A DNA stretch of 64,000 nt from Rhizobium sp. L51/94 (GCF_019355555.1 NZ_CP072142.1:496001-560000); one strand, 5' to 3'. Shown: positions 16,988 through 25,999, numbered from the stretch's first letter. Numbers and translations are program-made. Notes: generated by a model not told the origin, from the sequence alone.

Positions 16988-17842
16988 TCAGATCGCCTTG
17001 GAAAGGCGGCTTGCCGTGTAGAGGTCGCGCAGCTGCCGGCAGATCGGGCCGGGCTTGCCATCGCCGATCGTCGTGTCGTCGATCCTGACCACCGGCGTGG
17101 CGAAATTGGTCGCGGATGTCACGAAGGCCTCTGCGGCCTGCTTGGCTTCCTCGACGCTGAACCCGCGTTCCTCGACGGCAATGCCTGCGCCGCGCGCAAG
17201 GTCGAGGATGCTTGCGCGGGTAATTCCGTGCAGGATCGCGTGGGAAAGGCCACGGGTTACCAGCGTGCCATCGGTCTTGACGATATGAGCCGTTGCAGAG
17301 CTGGCCTCGGTGACGAGCCCGTCCTCCACCAGCCAGGCGTCGTCGGCGCCGCGCCGCATCGCTTCCATCTTTGCCATAGACGGGTAGAGCAGCTGGACGG
17401 TCTTGATATCGCGGCGCTCCCAACGCCAGTCCGGCACAGTGGCAACGGCGATCCCCGTTTCGTTGCGGGGATTGGCGAGCACCGGTTTTGCCTGGGTAAA
17501 GAGCACGATGGTCGGCTCCGGCTTGGCCGGAAAGGCGAAATCGCGGTCGGCAGGACCACGGCTGATCTGCAGGTAGATCAGCCCTTCATCGAGCCCGTTC
17601 CGGCTGACGAGTTCACGATGCACGGAAAGCAGTGCTGTTTCGGACAGCGGGCAGGCGATATCGAGTTCGGACAGCGAGCGCTGCAGGCGGGCGGAGTGGC
17701 CCTGGTAGTCGATCAGCTTGCCGCCGATCACGGCAGTTACCTCGTAGATGGCATCGGCGAACAGAAAGCCTCGGTCGAACACGGAGACTTTTGCGTCGGT
17801 TTCAGCAATCCAGTCGCCATTCAGATAAACAATGCGGGTCAA
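16988..17842 (-). CDS. class IV aminotransferase, D-amino-acid aminotransferase type
   Basis: 284-aa fold-type IV PLP enzyme. VFDRGFLFADAIYEVTAVIGGKL is the family N-terminal motif, the PLP lysine lies in RRDIKTVQLLYPSMAKMEA, and EASSATAHIV and GITRASILDLA bind the cofactor phosphate. Sequence features fit D-alanine/D-amino-acid transaminases better than branched-chain ones. The start is TTG 17842 with GAGGA about 8 bases upstream. It follows pxpA by 14 bp in the same direction, so it may take amino groups from products of 5-oxoproline or D-amino-acid breakdown. Confidence 0.87.
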   Translation of the reverse strand: MTRIVYLNGDWIAETDAKVSVFDRGFLFADAIYEVTAVIGGKLIDYQGHSARLQRSLSELDIACPLSETALLSVHRELVSRNGLDEGLIYLQISRGPADRDFAFPAKPEPTIVLFTQAKPVLANPRNETGIAVATVPDWRWERRDIKTVQLLYPSMAKMEAMRRGADDAWLVEDGLVTEASSATAHIVKTDGTLVTRGLSHAILHGITRASILDLARGAGIAVEERGFSVEEAKQAAEAFVTSATNFATPVVRIDDTTIGDGKPGPICRQLRDLYTASRLSKAI

Positions 17843-17856
17843 GTTCAGGTCCTCGG

Positions 17857-18630
17857 TCAGAGAGCGGGTTTTGCGAAAGGGGCGATATCGATGCCGTGTG
17901 CCGAAAGCGATGCGCGCAAGGCACGGGCCATGGCGACGGCGCTGGGGTTGTCGCCATGGACGCAGATCGTTGCGGCCTCGACCGGCAGCATCCTGCCGCC
18001 GATGGTGGGGATCAATCCATCCCGCACCATGGACAGGACCTGGTCGACGCTTTGTTGCGGGTCGTGGATGACCGAGCCCTCCTTCTGCCGCGATGTCAGC
18101 ATGCCGGTATCGTCGTAGGTGCGGTCCGCGTAGACCTCGCAGGCAACCTGCAGGCCGACGGCTTCCGCCGCCTTCATCGTCTCGGAATAGGGAAGCGTGA
18201 CGAACACCAGCGACGGGTCGACGGCCTTGATTGCGCGCACGCAGACGCCCGCAAGCTCCGCATCCTCCGCCGCCATGTTGCCGAGCGAGCCATGCGTCTT
18301 AACGTGGGTCATCGGCCAGCCCAGCGCTCTTGCCATCCCCTGCATCGCGGCGATCTGGTAGATGATCTGGGCTTCCAGATCTTCCGGCCGTTCGCCCGAG
18401 ATGCGACGGCGGCCGAAGCCGTAGAGATCCATGAAGGACGGATGGGCGCCGATAGCCACACCCCGCGCCTTGGCGGCAAGGATCGTATCGCGCATCACTA
18501 CGGGATCGCCGGCGTGAAAGCCGCAGGCGATGTTGGCGGTCGAAATCACCTCCAGCATAGCGCTGTCGTCGCCGATCTTGTAGGCTCCGAAACTTTCGCC
18601 CATGTCGCAATTGAGGTCTACGGTTGCCAT
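17857..18630 (-). CDS. pxpA: 5-oxoprolinase subunit A (LamB/YcsF family)
   Basis: 257-aa subunit of the ATP-dependent 5-oxoprolinase PxpABC, which opens pyroglutamate to glutamate. Recognised from VDLNCDMGESFGAYKIGDD, NIACGFHAGDPVVMRDTILAAKARGVAIGAHPS, the DLYGFGRR segment and VKTHGSLGNM. AAGGAG precedes the ATG. It is divergent from pxpB-pxpC across a 180-bp regulatory region. In many bacteria pxpA is in one operon with pxpBC; here it is split off with the aminotransferase. Confidence 0.95.
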   Translation of the reverse strand: MATVDLNCDMGESFGAYKIGDDSAMLEVISTANIACGFHAGDPVVMRDTILAAKARGVAIGAHPSFMDLYGFGRRRISGERPEDLEAQIIYQIAAMQGMARALGWPMTHVKTHGSLGNMAAEDAELAGVCVRAIKAVDPSLVFVTLPYSETMKAAEAVGLQVACEVYADRTYDDTGMLTSRQKEGSVIHDPQQSVDQVLSMVRDGLIPTIGGRMLPVEAATICVHGDNPSAVAMARALRASLSAHGIDIAPFAKPAL

Positions 18631-18720
18631 GGCTGGGATCTCCTTGCAGGATAGGCGTCAGGCCAGCAGACTGATGTCATGCGCAGTTTACGACCGGGCG
18701 CTCGCGCAAAAAAGCACTTT

Positions 18721-18770
18721 CGGTTGACATACAGTTGGTATACTGAAATAGCAACATAGTATGACAACCG
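18721..18770. promoter_or_regulatory. divergent pxp promoter region with candidate FCD-GntR operator, site 2
   Basis: The hexamer GTATAC (18738-18743) sits in ATACAGTTGGTATACTG. It is flanked by arms CGGTTGACATA (18721-18731) and TATGACAACCG (18760-18770), which are inverted copies at 10 of 11 positions. TTGACA (18724) can serve as a rightward -35 and TTGTCA (minus, 18767-18762) as a leftward one, so a bound repressor would cover both. The minus strand has GTATAC-N4-TGTAT as in site 1, and GGTATACTGAA recurs at site 3. Confidence 0.6.
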
Positions 18771-18813
18771 ACAATCGCACCTTACTCGGATGGACGGAAG
18801 GGGACCGCAGACA

Positions 18814-19527
18814 ATGGTGAGGACGTTTCCCCGCATTCTTGCTTGCGGCGATAGCGCCTTGTCGGTTGAACTCGCGGATACCATTGACGAAGCCGTCAGC
18901 GAACGGGTGATCGCGCTGGCCGCGAGCATGGCCGACAGCCCGGTGGATGGCGTCGAGGAACTGGTGCCGACCTATCGCTCGCTGATGGTGGTCTACGATC
19001 CCGCCGTCGTTCGCGGCAGCAGCCTGGCGCTGACGTTGCAGCAGCGGCTGGATGCGCTGGAAGTCGGCAGCGTCCACCCGCAGCGCTTCGACGTCCCCGT
19101 TGTCTATGGCGGTGCGGTGGGACTGGATTTGCAGGAACTTGCCGGCATGAAGGGGATGACGGTGTCCCAGCTTATAGAGCTCCATTCCTCCGTCGAATAC
19201 CGGGTCTACATGATCGGCTTTGCGCCAGGGTTTGCCTATCTCGGCGGCCTGCCGGAGACTTTGCACACGCCGCGACTGCCCACGCCCCGCCAGAGGATAG
19301 AGGCCGGCGCCATCGGCATCGGTGGCAAGCAGGCAAGCATCAATTCCGTTCCCGGGCCGAGCGGCTGGCGTTTCATCGGCCGGACCCCACTTCGTTTGTT
19401 CGACGCCTCCCGGGCCGCACCCTTCCTGCTCGGGGCGGGCGATCGGGTCCGCTTCCGGCCCGTCAACGAAGACGAGGCATCGCAGCTCGATCGGACCCCG
19501 GCTGCGGGGGAGGGGGCGACGCCATGA
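18814..19527 (+). CDS. pxpB: 5-oxoprolinase subunit B (KipI family)
   Basis: 237-aa PxpB/KipI protein. The N-terminus PRILACGDSALSVELADTIDEAVSERV is followed by DGVEELVPTYRSLMVVYDP, the core YRVYMIGFAPGFAYLGGLPETLHTPRLPTPRQRIEAGAIGIGG-type segment (about 130-175) and SGWRFIGRTPLRLFD. ATG 18814 (MVRTFPR), preceded by AAGGGGA, is preferred over ATG 18790. It overlaps pxpC by 4 bases and acts as a heteromer with PxpC and PxpA. Confidence 0.94.
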   Translation: MVRTFPRILACGDSALSVELADTIDEAVSERVIALAASMADSPVDGVEELVPTYRSLMVVYDPAVVRGSSLALTLQQRLDALEVGSVHPQRFDVPVVYGGAVGLDLQELAGMKGMTVSQLIELHSSVEYRVYMIGFAPGFAYLGGLPETLHTPRLPTPRQRIEAGAIGIGGKQASINSVPGPSGWRFIGRTPLRLFDASRAAPFLLGAGDRVRFRPVNEDEASQLDRTPAAGEGATP

Positions 19528-20495
19528 GCTTTCTCGAAATCCACACCACTGGACCGATGACGACCGTCCAGGACCTCGGACGGAAAGGCCTGCAGCATGC
19601 CGGCGTCTCCGGTGCCGGCCCTATGGACGGGCCGTCGTTTCGTATCGCCAATGCCCTTGTCGGCAATCCCGCGACATCGGCTGCGCTCGAGTTTGCTGCC
19701 GTCGGCGGTAGTTTTACAGTCACCCGGCCTGTTCGCTTTGCCGTCACCGGTGGCGATGTCGATGTCAGGATCGATGGAAACAAGGTCCACCCGTGGGAAA
19801 GCCATCACCTGTTGCCCGGCATGACGCTCGCCATCGGCGCGCTCCGCGATTGCGTCTGGGGATATCTGGCGATCTCGGGCGGGATAGATACCGTTCCGGT
19901 TCTCGGATCGCGTTCCACCCATTTGCGCACCGGGCTCGGTGGTCACGAAGGCCGGCGGCTGGAGATTGGCGACCGGTTGCCGCTCGGCGACGCTGCCCCG
20001 TTGCCCAACCGCGCCCTCCGGCAGCCCTTTCGTCGCAGTGGCGGCCCGATCCGCGTCGTCTGCGGCCCGCAGGACGATTATTTCTCCAAAGCCGCAGCGG
20101 AGACATTTCTCGAGGCATCGTTCGTGGTGTCGGCCGCGCGGGATCGCATGGCCCAGATGCTCGACGGGCCGCCAATTGCAGCAGACGGCGGGCATGACAT
20201 CGTTTCGGATGGTACCTCGGCCGGCTCGATCCAGGTGCCGTCGTCAGGCAGGCTGATCGTGCTGATGGCGGAGCGACAGACGACCGGTGGCTATCCGAAG
20301 ATTGCCACGGTGGCCTCCGTCGACCTGGCTGGCCTGGCGCAGGTGGTCAGCGGCCGGTCCATCCATTTTGCCCGCATCCCGCAGGAAGAGGCCGAGGAAT
20401 TGCTCATCGCGGAAAGACATCTTCTACGGGGCATTCTCGACAATCTCGCCGTCAAGCCCGAGAGCAGCGATCGACCAGGAGGCAGAGTGCCATGA
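19524..20495 (+). CDS. pxpC: 5-oxoprolinase subunit C (biotin-dependent carboxyltransferase-like, KipA)
   Basis: 323-aa PxpC subunit. Family motifs: IHTTGPMTTVQDLGRKGLQHAGVSGAGPMD near the N-terminus, ALEFAAVGGSFTV, WGYLAISGGIDTVPVLGSRSTHLRTGLGGHEGRRL in the middle, and IVLMAERQTTGGYPKIATV toward the C-terminus. Start and stop overlap pxpB and the GntR gene (ATGA junctions), so five genes from pxpB to the second GntR gene are translationally coupled. Confidence 0.94.
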   Translation: MSFLEIHTTGPMTTVQDLGRKGLQHAGVSGAGPMDGPSFRIANALVGNPATSAALEFAAVGGSFTVTRPVRFAVTGGDVDVRIDGNKVHPWESHHLLPGMTLAIGALRDCVWGYLAISGGIDTVPVLGSRSTHLRTGLGGHEGRRLEIGDRLPLGDAAPLPNRALRQPFRRSGGPIRVVCGPQDDYFSKAAAETFLEASFVVSAARDRMAQMLDGPPIAADGGHDIVSDGTSAGSIQVPSSGRLIVLMAERQTTGGYPKIATVASVDLAGLAQVVSGRSIHFARIPQEEAEELLIAERHLLRGILDNLAVKPESSDRPGGRVP

Positions 20496-21136
20496 GCCAG
20501 CCGCTTGCCCAACGGGCCTATGGTAAAATCATCGAGATGATCCTGTCCGGCGCGCTGACGCCGGGCGATGCGCTGCAGGAAGCGAAGCTGGGCGAAACGC
20601 TCGACATGTCGCGGACGCCGGTGCGCGAAGCGATCAAGCGTATCGAGGCCGAAGGTCTCGCGGTGCAGGATGGTCGCTTCCTCAAGGTGCGAAGGCTGAC
20701 GGCGGCCGAAGTGGAGGAAATCTTCTTCTTGCGCCGGGTGCTTGAATCCCATTGTGCCCAGCAGGCCGTCGCGGTGCCACCTGCTGTGCTGGAGGCGCTG
20801 GAGGCGCGGGTGCGCCGCCTGCACGACGAAGGTCCCGGCGAAGACGACGAGCAGCGACAGGTGGATGACGACCTCCACCGGGTTATCGCCGAGGCCAGCC
20901 GCAGCGAGATGATGGTGTCCACAATTGCTGACCTGCGCCGCCGGACCTGCATGTTCGACCACACCCATCTGCCGGACCGCTTCCTGAAAAGCTGCGAGGA
21001 GCATCTGGGAATTCTTGCCGCCTTGCACAGCGGCGATGGCGACCGCGCAGCAAGGCTGATGGCCGAGCATGTCACGCACGCGCGCGATGCGGTACTCGAG
21101 AAGCTCGCGCTGCCCCCTGGAGGAACCGGCGCATGA
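20492..21136 (+). CDS. GntR-family regulator, FCD type, copy 1
   Basis: 214-aa regulator. Winged helix at the N-terminus (AYGKIIEMILSGALTPGDALQEAKLGETLDMSRTPVREAIKRIEAEGL) and an FCD ligand-binding domain with the usual metal-binding positions (DDDLHRVIAEAS, CEEHLGILAAL, AEHVTHARDAV). It is embedded in the pxp operon by ATGA overlaps. It is a candidate for binding the GTATAC sites near 8583, 18738 and 25903. Confidence 0.93.
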   Translation: MSQPLAQRAYGKIIEMILSGALTPGDALQEAKLGETLDMSRTPVREAIKRIEAEGLAVQDGRFLKVRRLTAAEVEEIFFLRRVLESHCAQQAVAVPPAVLEALEARVRRLHDEGPGEDDEQRQVDDDLHRVIAEASRSEMMVSTIADLRRRTCMFDHTHLPDRFLKSCEEHLGILAALHSGDGDRAARLMAEHVTHARDAVLEKLALPPGGTGA

Positions 21137-22080
21137 GATGCCTTGTCGTTCAGCCGGTCCATGCGGACGGACTGGATTTGTTGCGCCGCGCCGGCGTCGA
21201 ACCCGTTCTCTGCCCGAAGCCGGACATGGAAACGGTCTCACGGATGATCCCCGGCTGCGATGCGGCGATCACGCGCGACGCGGGCCTTACGGCTGAGGCC
21301 ATCGGTGCCAGCGACGTCCTGCGCGTCATCGTCGTGCACGGCGCCGGCCACGATGCGGTCGACAAGGATGCAGCCTCCGAGAAGGGCATCCTGGTCTGCA
21401 ACACACCGGGCGCCAATGCGCGGTCGGTGTCCGAACTGGCATTGGCGCTGGCGCTGGCTGCCGCCCGGCGTATTCCAGCAGCCGACCGCAGCGAACGCGG
21501 CGGCGCCCATGGCTTTCGCGAGCGCGAGACGTTCACCGAGCTTTCCGGCAAGACCGCGCTGATAATTGGGTGGGGTGCCACAGGCGCCGGCCTTGGCCAT
21601 ATGCTCAGGGGGGCACTCGACATGCGGGTCCTGGTCTATTCGCCAAGGGTGGCTGATATCGCTGGTTTCGAGCGTGTGGCGACGCTGGAGGCGGGATTGC
21701 AGCAGGCGGACCTCGTGTCGCTCCATACGCCACTGCGCCCGGAGACGAAGCACCTCATCGGCGAACGGGCGCTTTCGCTCGTCAGGCATGGCGCAATTCT
21801 GGTCAACACCGCGCGCGCCGGGCTTGTCGACGAAGGCGCGCTTGCTGCTGCCATCGATGCCGGCCGCGTGTCGGCAGCCGGTCTGGATGTCTACAGCCAT
21901 GATGCACCGTTGGGGCCGCTTGCGTCGACCGGCCGGGTGATTTTCACGCCGCATCTCGGTGGCGCGACGCAAGAAGCCTTGCGCCGCGTGGCCGTTGGGT
22001 CCGCCCGTAATGTGTTGACTGCGCTCTCCGGCGAGCGGCCGGCGACCGCCCTCAACGATCCCTTGAGGATATCCCGATGA
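21133..22080 (+). CDS. D-isomer specific 2-hydroxyacid dehydrogenase
   Basis: 315-aa NAD(P)-dependent enzyme of the D-2-hydroxyacid dehydrogenase family. NAD-binding segment IIGWGATGAGLGHML, catalytic Arg in NTARAGLVDEGAL and His in FTPHLGGATQEALRRVA are visible; ANARSVSELALALALAAARRIP is the family helix. The substrate is unknown. Next to an aminotransferase it could reduce a 2-oxo acid from amino-acid breakdown. Both ends overlap neighbours by ATGA. Confidence 0.92.
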   Translation: MRCLVVQPVHADGLDLLRRAGVEPVLCPKPDMETVSRMIPGCDAAITRDAGLTAEAIGASDVLRVIVVHGAGHDAVDKDAASEKGILVCNTPGANARSVSELALALALAAARRIPAADRSERGGAHGFRERETFTELSGKTALIIGWGATGAGLGHMLRGALDMRVLVYSPRVADIAGFERVATLEAGLQQADLVSLHTPLRPETKHLIGERALSLVRHGAILVNTARAGLVDEGALAAAIDAGRVSAAGLDVYSHDAPLGPLASTGRVIFTPHLGGATQEALRRVAVGSARNVLTALSGERPATALNDPLRISR

Positions 22081-22712
22081 GCGACAAGGAAACACTGGCG
22101 CAGCAGGCCTACCGGGACATCAAGCAGCGCATCCTCGAAGGCGCGATCAAGGCTGGCGACCTCCTGACCGAGCGGACGCTGGCGGTCGACTCCGGTATTT
22201 CCCGCACGCCGCTCAGGGCCGCGATCTCAAGGCTTCAGAAGGAAGGCGTCGTTTCGCGCCTGACCAACGGCACGCTGATGATCCTGCCGGTCACCGTCGA
22301 GCAATTGCTGGAGATCGTCCAGATACGCCGTCTTCTCGAAGGGGCCGCTGCAGCCCGTGCGGCGGGGCGGCCGATGACGGCGGCACTTGTCGAGGCGCGC
22401 CGGGTCATGCGCGCCTATGTCGAGGCCGAGGATGTCGCCTTCGATCGTTTCTGGATGGATGACGACACATTCCACGAATCGGTCGCCGAGGCCGCTGGCC
22501 TGCATCTTCTGCCCGGCATGCTGCAGGAGATGCGCAGCATCGCCCGACGCTGCACGATCACCCGCACCCATGACCGGTTCGCCGAACAGGCTGCCGAGCA
22601 CATCGCTGTCATCGACGCCATCGAGGCGCAGAATGCCGCTGCCGCCGCCGCTGCCATGGAGGCGCATTTCGACAGCGTCCGCAGCCGGTTTCTGAAATGG
22701 CTCGCGCGCTGA
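22077..22712 (+). CDS. GntR-family regulator, FCD type, copy 2
   Basis: 211-aa second FCD GntR regulator in the same operon. DNA-binding part: AYRDIKQRILEGAIKAGDLLTERTLAVDSGISRTPLRAAISRLQKEGVVSRL. FCD part: FHESVAEAAGLHLLPGML and AAEHIAVIDAIEAQ, with Ala-rich AAAAAAMEAHF. It differs strongly from copy 1, so it is not a recent duplicate. Two regulators in one catabolic operon suggest separate inducers. Confidence 0.93.
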   Translation: MSDKETLAQQAYRDIKQRILEGAIKAGDLLTERTLAVDSGISRTPLRAAISRLQKEGVVSRLTNGTLMILPVTVEQLLEIVQIRRLLEGAAAARAAGRPMTAALVEARRVMRAYVEAEDVAFDRFWMDDDTFHESVAEAAGLHLLPGMLQEMRSIARRCTITRTHDRFAEQAAEHIAVIDAIEAQNAAAAAAAMEAHFDSVRSRFLKWLAR

Positions 22713-22786
22713 GCGTTCATCACTGTCTGACCATCCGTTCTTCCGTCCCGATCCCGGGACGACATGCCTGAACCGAGTAACGTGAT

Positions 22787-23953
22787 ATGCACGACTATGC
22801 CGAATTCCGAGGTTGCGAGGCCTCGTTCCCCGAGAGCGAGTTCAAGGCGCGGCAGGACTGGGCCCGGGTTGCCATCGCTGCTGCCGGCCACCGGGCGCTG
22901 ATCGTCACGACGCCCGAGAACATCTACTGGCTGACCGGCCGCCAGACGGCGGGCTATTTTGCCTTCCAGGCGCTGGTCCTGCCGGTCGAGGGGGAGGCGA
23001 CACTGCTGGTTCGTCAGCTTGAACTGGTGGGATCGATCGCCAACACCTGGCTCAACGACATCGTCGTCTACCAGGACGGCGAGGCGCCAGCGGCTGTCCT
23101 GGCTGAGGTCCTGCGCGAGCGTGGCATCCACCGGCCTGCTATCGAACTCGGCGGCTGGTTCCTGCCGCCTGTCCTGGCAGACGAGATCTCACTCCGGACC
23201 GGTGGTAACGCGCTCATTGACGGTTCCGGCATCATTGCCCCTCTCCGGGCGGTGAAGTCGCCTGCGGAACTTGCCGCCATCCGGCTGGCTGCCACCTACG
23301 CGCAGGCCGGGATTGCGGCCGGGATTGCGGCCTGCGGGGCAGGGACGAATGAAAACGCCGTAGCCGCTGCCATGCTCGATGCGGCCACGCGCGCAGGGTC
23401 CGAGGCAATGGCGATGGAGCCGTTGGTGTCGTCCGGGCCGCGCAGTGGCTTACCGCACATGACGTGGCGCCGCCGCGGTATCGAGGTCGGCGATCCGGTG
23501 TTCCTCGAACTGGCCGGCAGCCATGCCCGCTATCACGCCGCGCTGATGCGAACGGTGTGGATCGGCGGGCCACCCGTTGAGGCCCGGCGGATGATGGATT
23601 GCTCGCTTCACGCGCTCGAAGCGGCCCTGCATGAAGTCAGGCCGGGTAGACTGTGCTCGGCGCCGCACGAGGCAGCCCAGCGTGTCATCGACGAGGGCGG
23701 CTACACCGCTGCATTCCGCAAGCGGATCGGCTATTCCATGGGCGTCGCTTTTGCGCCGGATTGGGGGGAGGGCGGCATGCTCAGCCTGTTTTCCGGCGTT
23801 GACCGGATCATCGAGCCCGGCATGGTGTTTCACCTGCCGGCGACCTTGCGCAGCTACGGCGTCTGGACGGTCGGCGCTTCCGAAACTGTCATCGTCACCG
23901 AAGAAGGCTGCGAACCTCTGTCTACCCTGTCACGCGATCTAACCATCCGGTAA
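22787..23953 (+). CDS. M24-fold hydrolase with lost metal ligands (creatinase/ectoine hydrolase-like)
   Basis: 388-aa two-domain pita-bread protein. N-terminal creatinase-type domain (RALIVTTPENIYWLTGRQTAGYFAFQALVLP) and C-terminal M24 domain. The five metal ligands of true Xaa-Pro aminopeptidases are mostly replaced: VFLELAGSHARYHAALMRTVW has Glu and Ala where Asp pairs are usual, and the GHGIG histidine segment reads GYSMGVAFAPDW. A Glu in VGASETVIVTEEG is kept. The segment SGLPHMTWRRRGIEVGD resembles creatinase and ectoine hydrolase, which work without metal on C-N bonds. It is probably such an amide or amidine hydrolase of unknown substrate. Confidence 0.85.
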   Translation: MHDYAEFRGCEASFPESEFKARQDWARVAIAAAGHRALIVTTPENIYWLTGRQTAGYFAFQALVLPVEGEATLLVRQLELVGSIANTWLNDIVVYQDGEAPAAVLAEVLRERGIHRPAIELGGWFLPPVLADEISLRTGGNALIDGSGIIAPLRAVKSPAELAAIRLAATYAQAGIAAGIAACGAGTNENAVAAAMLDAATRAGSEAMAMEPLVSSGPRSGLPHMTWRRRGIEVGDPVFLELAGSHARYHAALMRTVWIGGPPVEARRMMDCSLHALEAALHEVRPGRLCSAPHEAAQRVIDEGGYTAAFRKRIGYSMGVAFAPDWGEGGMLSLFSGVDRIIEPGMVFHLPATLRSYGVWTVGASETVIVTEEGCEPLSTLSRDLTIR

Positions 23954-23994
23954 AGCCGGTTCCTCCCCGTTGCACCACTGAAAAGGACATCTCC

Positions 23995-24408
23995 ATGCGT
24001 TCGCTTTTCCATCTCGCCTACCATGTCACCGATCTCGATGAGGCGCGTCAGTTCTATGGCGGCGTGCTTGGCTGCGAAGAGGGCCGGTCCACCGACACCT
24101 GGGTGGATTTCAACTTTTTCGGACACCAGATTTCACTGCATCTCGGCAAGCCGTTCGAGGTCACCCGCACCGGCAAGGTGGGCGATCACATGGTAATGAT
24201 GCCGCATCTCGGCGTCGTCCTGCCGCTCGATGCCTGGCTTGCGCTGTCCGAACGGCTGCAGCATGCGGGCATTGCTTTCGACATACCGCCGGTCATACGG
24301 TTTGAAGGCGAGCCGGGCGAGCAGCGCACGATGTTCTTCTTCGATCCGAGCGGCAATCCGATCGAGGTCAAGGGGTTCAAGGATTTCGACGGCGTTTTCG
24401 CCCATTGA
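23995..24408 (+). CDS. VOC-fold (glyoxalase/dioxygenase superfamily) protein
   Basis: 137-aa single-module VOC protein. LFHLAYHVTDLDEARQFYGGVLGCEEGR is the classic first beta-alpha-beta unit, WVDFNFFGHQISLHLG the second strand pair, and FFFDPSGNPIEVKGF the terminal metal-binding strand. Likely ligands are His9, the His of SLHLG or MPHLG, and the Glu of PIEVKGF. The substrate is not deducible. It is 41 bp after the creatinase-like gene, so it is probably cotranscribed. Confidence 0.88.
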   Translation: MRSLFHLAYHVTDLDEARQFYGGVLGCEEGRSTDTWVDFNFFGHQISLHLGKPFEVTRTGKVGDHMVMMPHLGVVLPLDAWLALSERLQHAGIAFDIPPVIRFEGEPGEQRTMFFFDPSGNPIEVKGFKDFDGVFAH

Positions 24409-24462
24409 GGCCAAGCCACCGGCGGCTCCGGCCGCCGGCTCTTCCGTCATTGCATTAGGCGC

Positions 24463-25641
24463 TCACCACCAATATGCGGGCGAGCGGGTCAGCAGTTCGT
24501 TTTCATGTCCGCCGATAATCAGGATGTCTTCGAAGAACGCGGCCCCGACCCCATCGAGTGATAGGAATGCTTCGACACCGAACACCATGTTTTCGTCGAC
24601 GACATCGTCCGGCTGCGACATGACAGTCGAGATCCGCGGCTGTTCGAAGCCGAGGCCTATCCCGTGCCCGTAGAACGGGAAATTCTTCATGATCGGCGAG
24701 ACCGATCCGCCAAAGGCAGCTGTCAGGCGGTCGCCTTCGGCAGCGACGTCCAGAAGCTTCGTTCCGGGGCGCATCATGTCGGACAGGCGATGGACGATGT
24801 TTGCCGCTGCCTCGATCAGCCTCCGCTGGTCGGCGGTCGGCCTGCCGCGCACGCCAGTACGGCCGGGGTCGAGATAGTAACCCTGGTAAAAGGCGCCGTG
24901 CAGCGTGCCGGTGACGATATCGCCCGGCTTCGGCGTATCGGCGCTGTAGCCTGTTAACGGAAAGCGCTGGTCGAAGCCGAGGGTTTCGCCGTGGTTGGTG
25001 CCGATCATCTGCAGCCGGCCGCCTCGCCGCACCACTTCGCGGGCTGCCTCGCCGGCCGCTTCCCGCTCTGAAAGGCCCGACGTCAGACCCTCCATCAGGC
25101 GATTGAGCCCGGCCGTGGCCGTCTCGCCGCCGATGCGATAGCACTCCAGCTCAAGCGGGCTCTTGATCCGCCGCGCGGCGCGCACCAGGTCGTCTGCGGG
25201 CACCCAGTCGATACCGGGCGCTTCCTCGAGCAGTTGCTGGTAGAATTTCATCGGGATGAACTGTGTACCGACCAGCGCCACGCGGCCCGTGATGCCCCTG
25301 TCGTTCAACGCCTTCGCCACGCTGCGGAAGGGATGGTTCGAACAATGCGCGTCGGAGATGGAGACGAGATCGGTTCGAACCTCGGGTTCGTCGATGTGGA
25401 GCTGCGGCTCCTTGCCCTGTTGAAGAATGATGCCCGAGAACGAACGCGCCGACCAGATCAGCGAATCCGTGCCGCCGCTGATAGCGTAGTGGTTCGAAAG
25501 ATAGAGGATGTCGCCGCAATTATCGGTGGTGCCGCCACCACGTCCGAAGACGACGGCCGTCTCTAAGCCATGCAACCGCATGTTTTCCAGCACCCTGTCC
25601 CACCGGCTTTGATATTCGTCCAGCGGGAAATAGCGGCTCAT
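24463..25641 (-). CDS. M24-family Xaa-Pro peptidase-like protein
   Basis: 392-aa pita-bread hydrolase. Several catalytic positions are intact: second Asp in YYLDPGRTG, His in FYGHGIGLGFEQPR, Glu in VFGVEAFLSL and Glu in FFEDILII. The first Asp position reads Thr (GDIVTGTLHGAF), so one metal ligand seems lost. ATG 25641 (MSRYFPLDEY) has AGGAG 7 bases upstream and is preferred to the TTG two codons earlier. It converges on the VOC gene. Role is probably dipeptide or amide hydrolysis in the same catabolic region. Confidence 0.86.
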   Translation of the reverse strand: MSRYFPLDEYQSRWDRVLENMRLHGLETAVVFGRGGGTTDNCGDILYLSNHYAISGGTDSLIWSARSFSGIILQQGKEPQLHIDEPEVRTDLVSISDAHCSNHPFRSVAKALNDRGITGRVALVGTQFIPMKFYQQLLEEAPGIDWVPADDLVRAARRIKSPLELECYRIGGETATAGLNRLMEGLTSGLSEREAAGEAAREVVRRGGRLQMIGTNHGETLGFDQRFPLTGYSADTPKPGDIVTGTLHGAFYQGYYLDPGRTGVRGRPTADQRRLIEAAANIVHRLSDMMRPGTKLLDVAAEGDRLTAAFGGSVSPIMKNFPFYGHGIGLGFEQPRISTVMSQPDDVVDENMVFGVEAFLSLDGVGAAFFEDILIIGGHENELLTRSPAYWW

Positions 25642-25999
25642 CGTCAAACTCCTGTCGGCGGATTCTGGTCAAGCGCCAGCGGCTGCTTTTGCAGATCCTA
25701 CGCATTCGAGGCAGCGACGGATTGTCAAAATGCCCCAACTTCGCGCTTACGGAAATTTCGGTACACCAAGCGTGTTCCCAAGTCAAATGTCGGGTTGCCG
25801 GCAATTGATTATTTAATAGACCGGGTGAAATTTTAATCAATCAGAACAGTCTGATGACGGGCCGGCTGGTAAATGTATGAAATCAGTTCTTGAATTCCAG
25901 CGGTATACTGAATACCCTTCCTGTGGGCGGTAAGGCAAAGGCAATCCCGGCAACAGGCTTAGAGCCATTCCCGGGGTGAGAGTATTGGGTAACCGAACG
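25642..25999. other. divergent intergenic region before the amino-acid importer
   Basis: About 350 bp between the leftward M24 gene and the rightward ATPase gene. It contains the GTATAC site 3 listed separately. No gene or RNA is evident. Confidence 0.5.
25902..25916. promoter_or_regulatory. candidate FCD-GntR operator, site 3
   Basis: GGTATACTGAATACC has inverted arms GGTAT/ATACC around ACTGA and shares GGTATACTGAA with site 2. It lies about 85-100 bp upstream of the ABC transporter operon. Confidence 0.5.
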
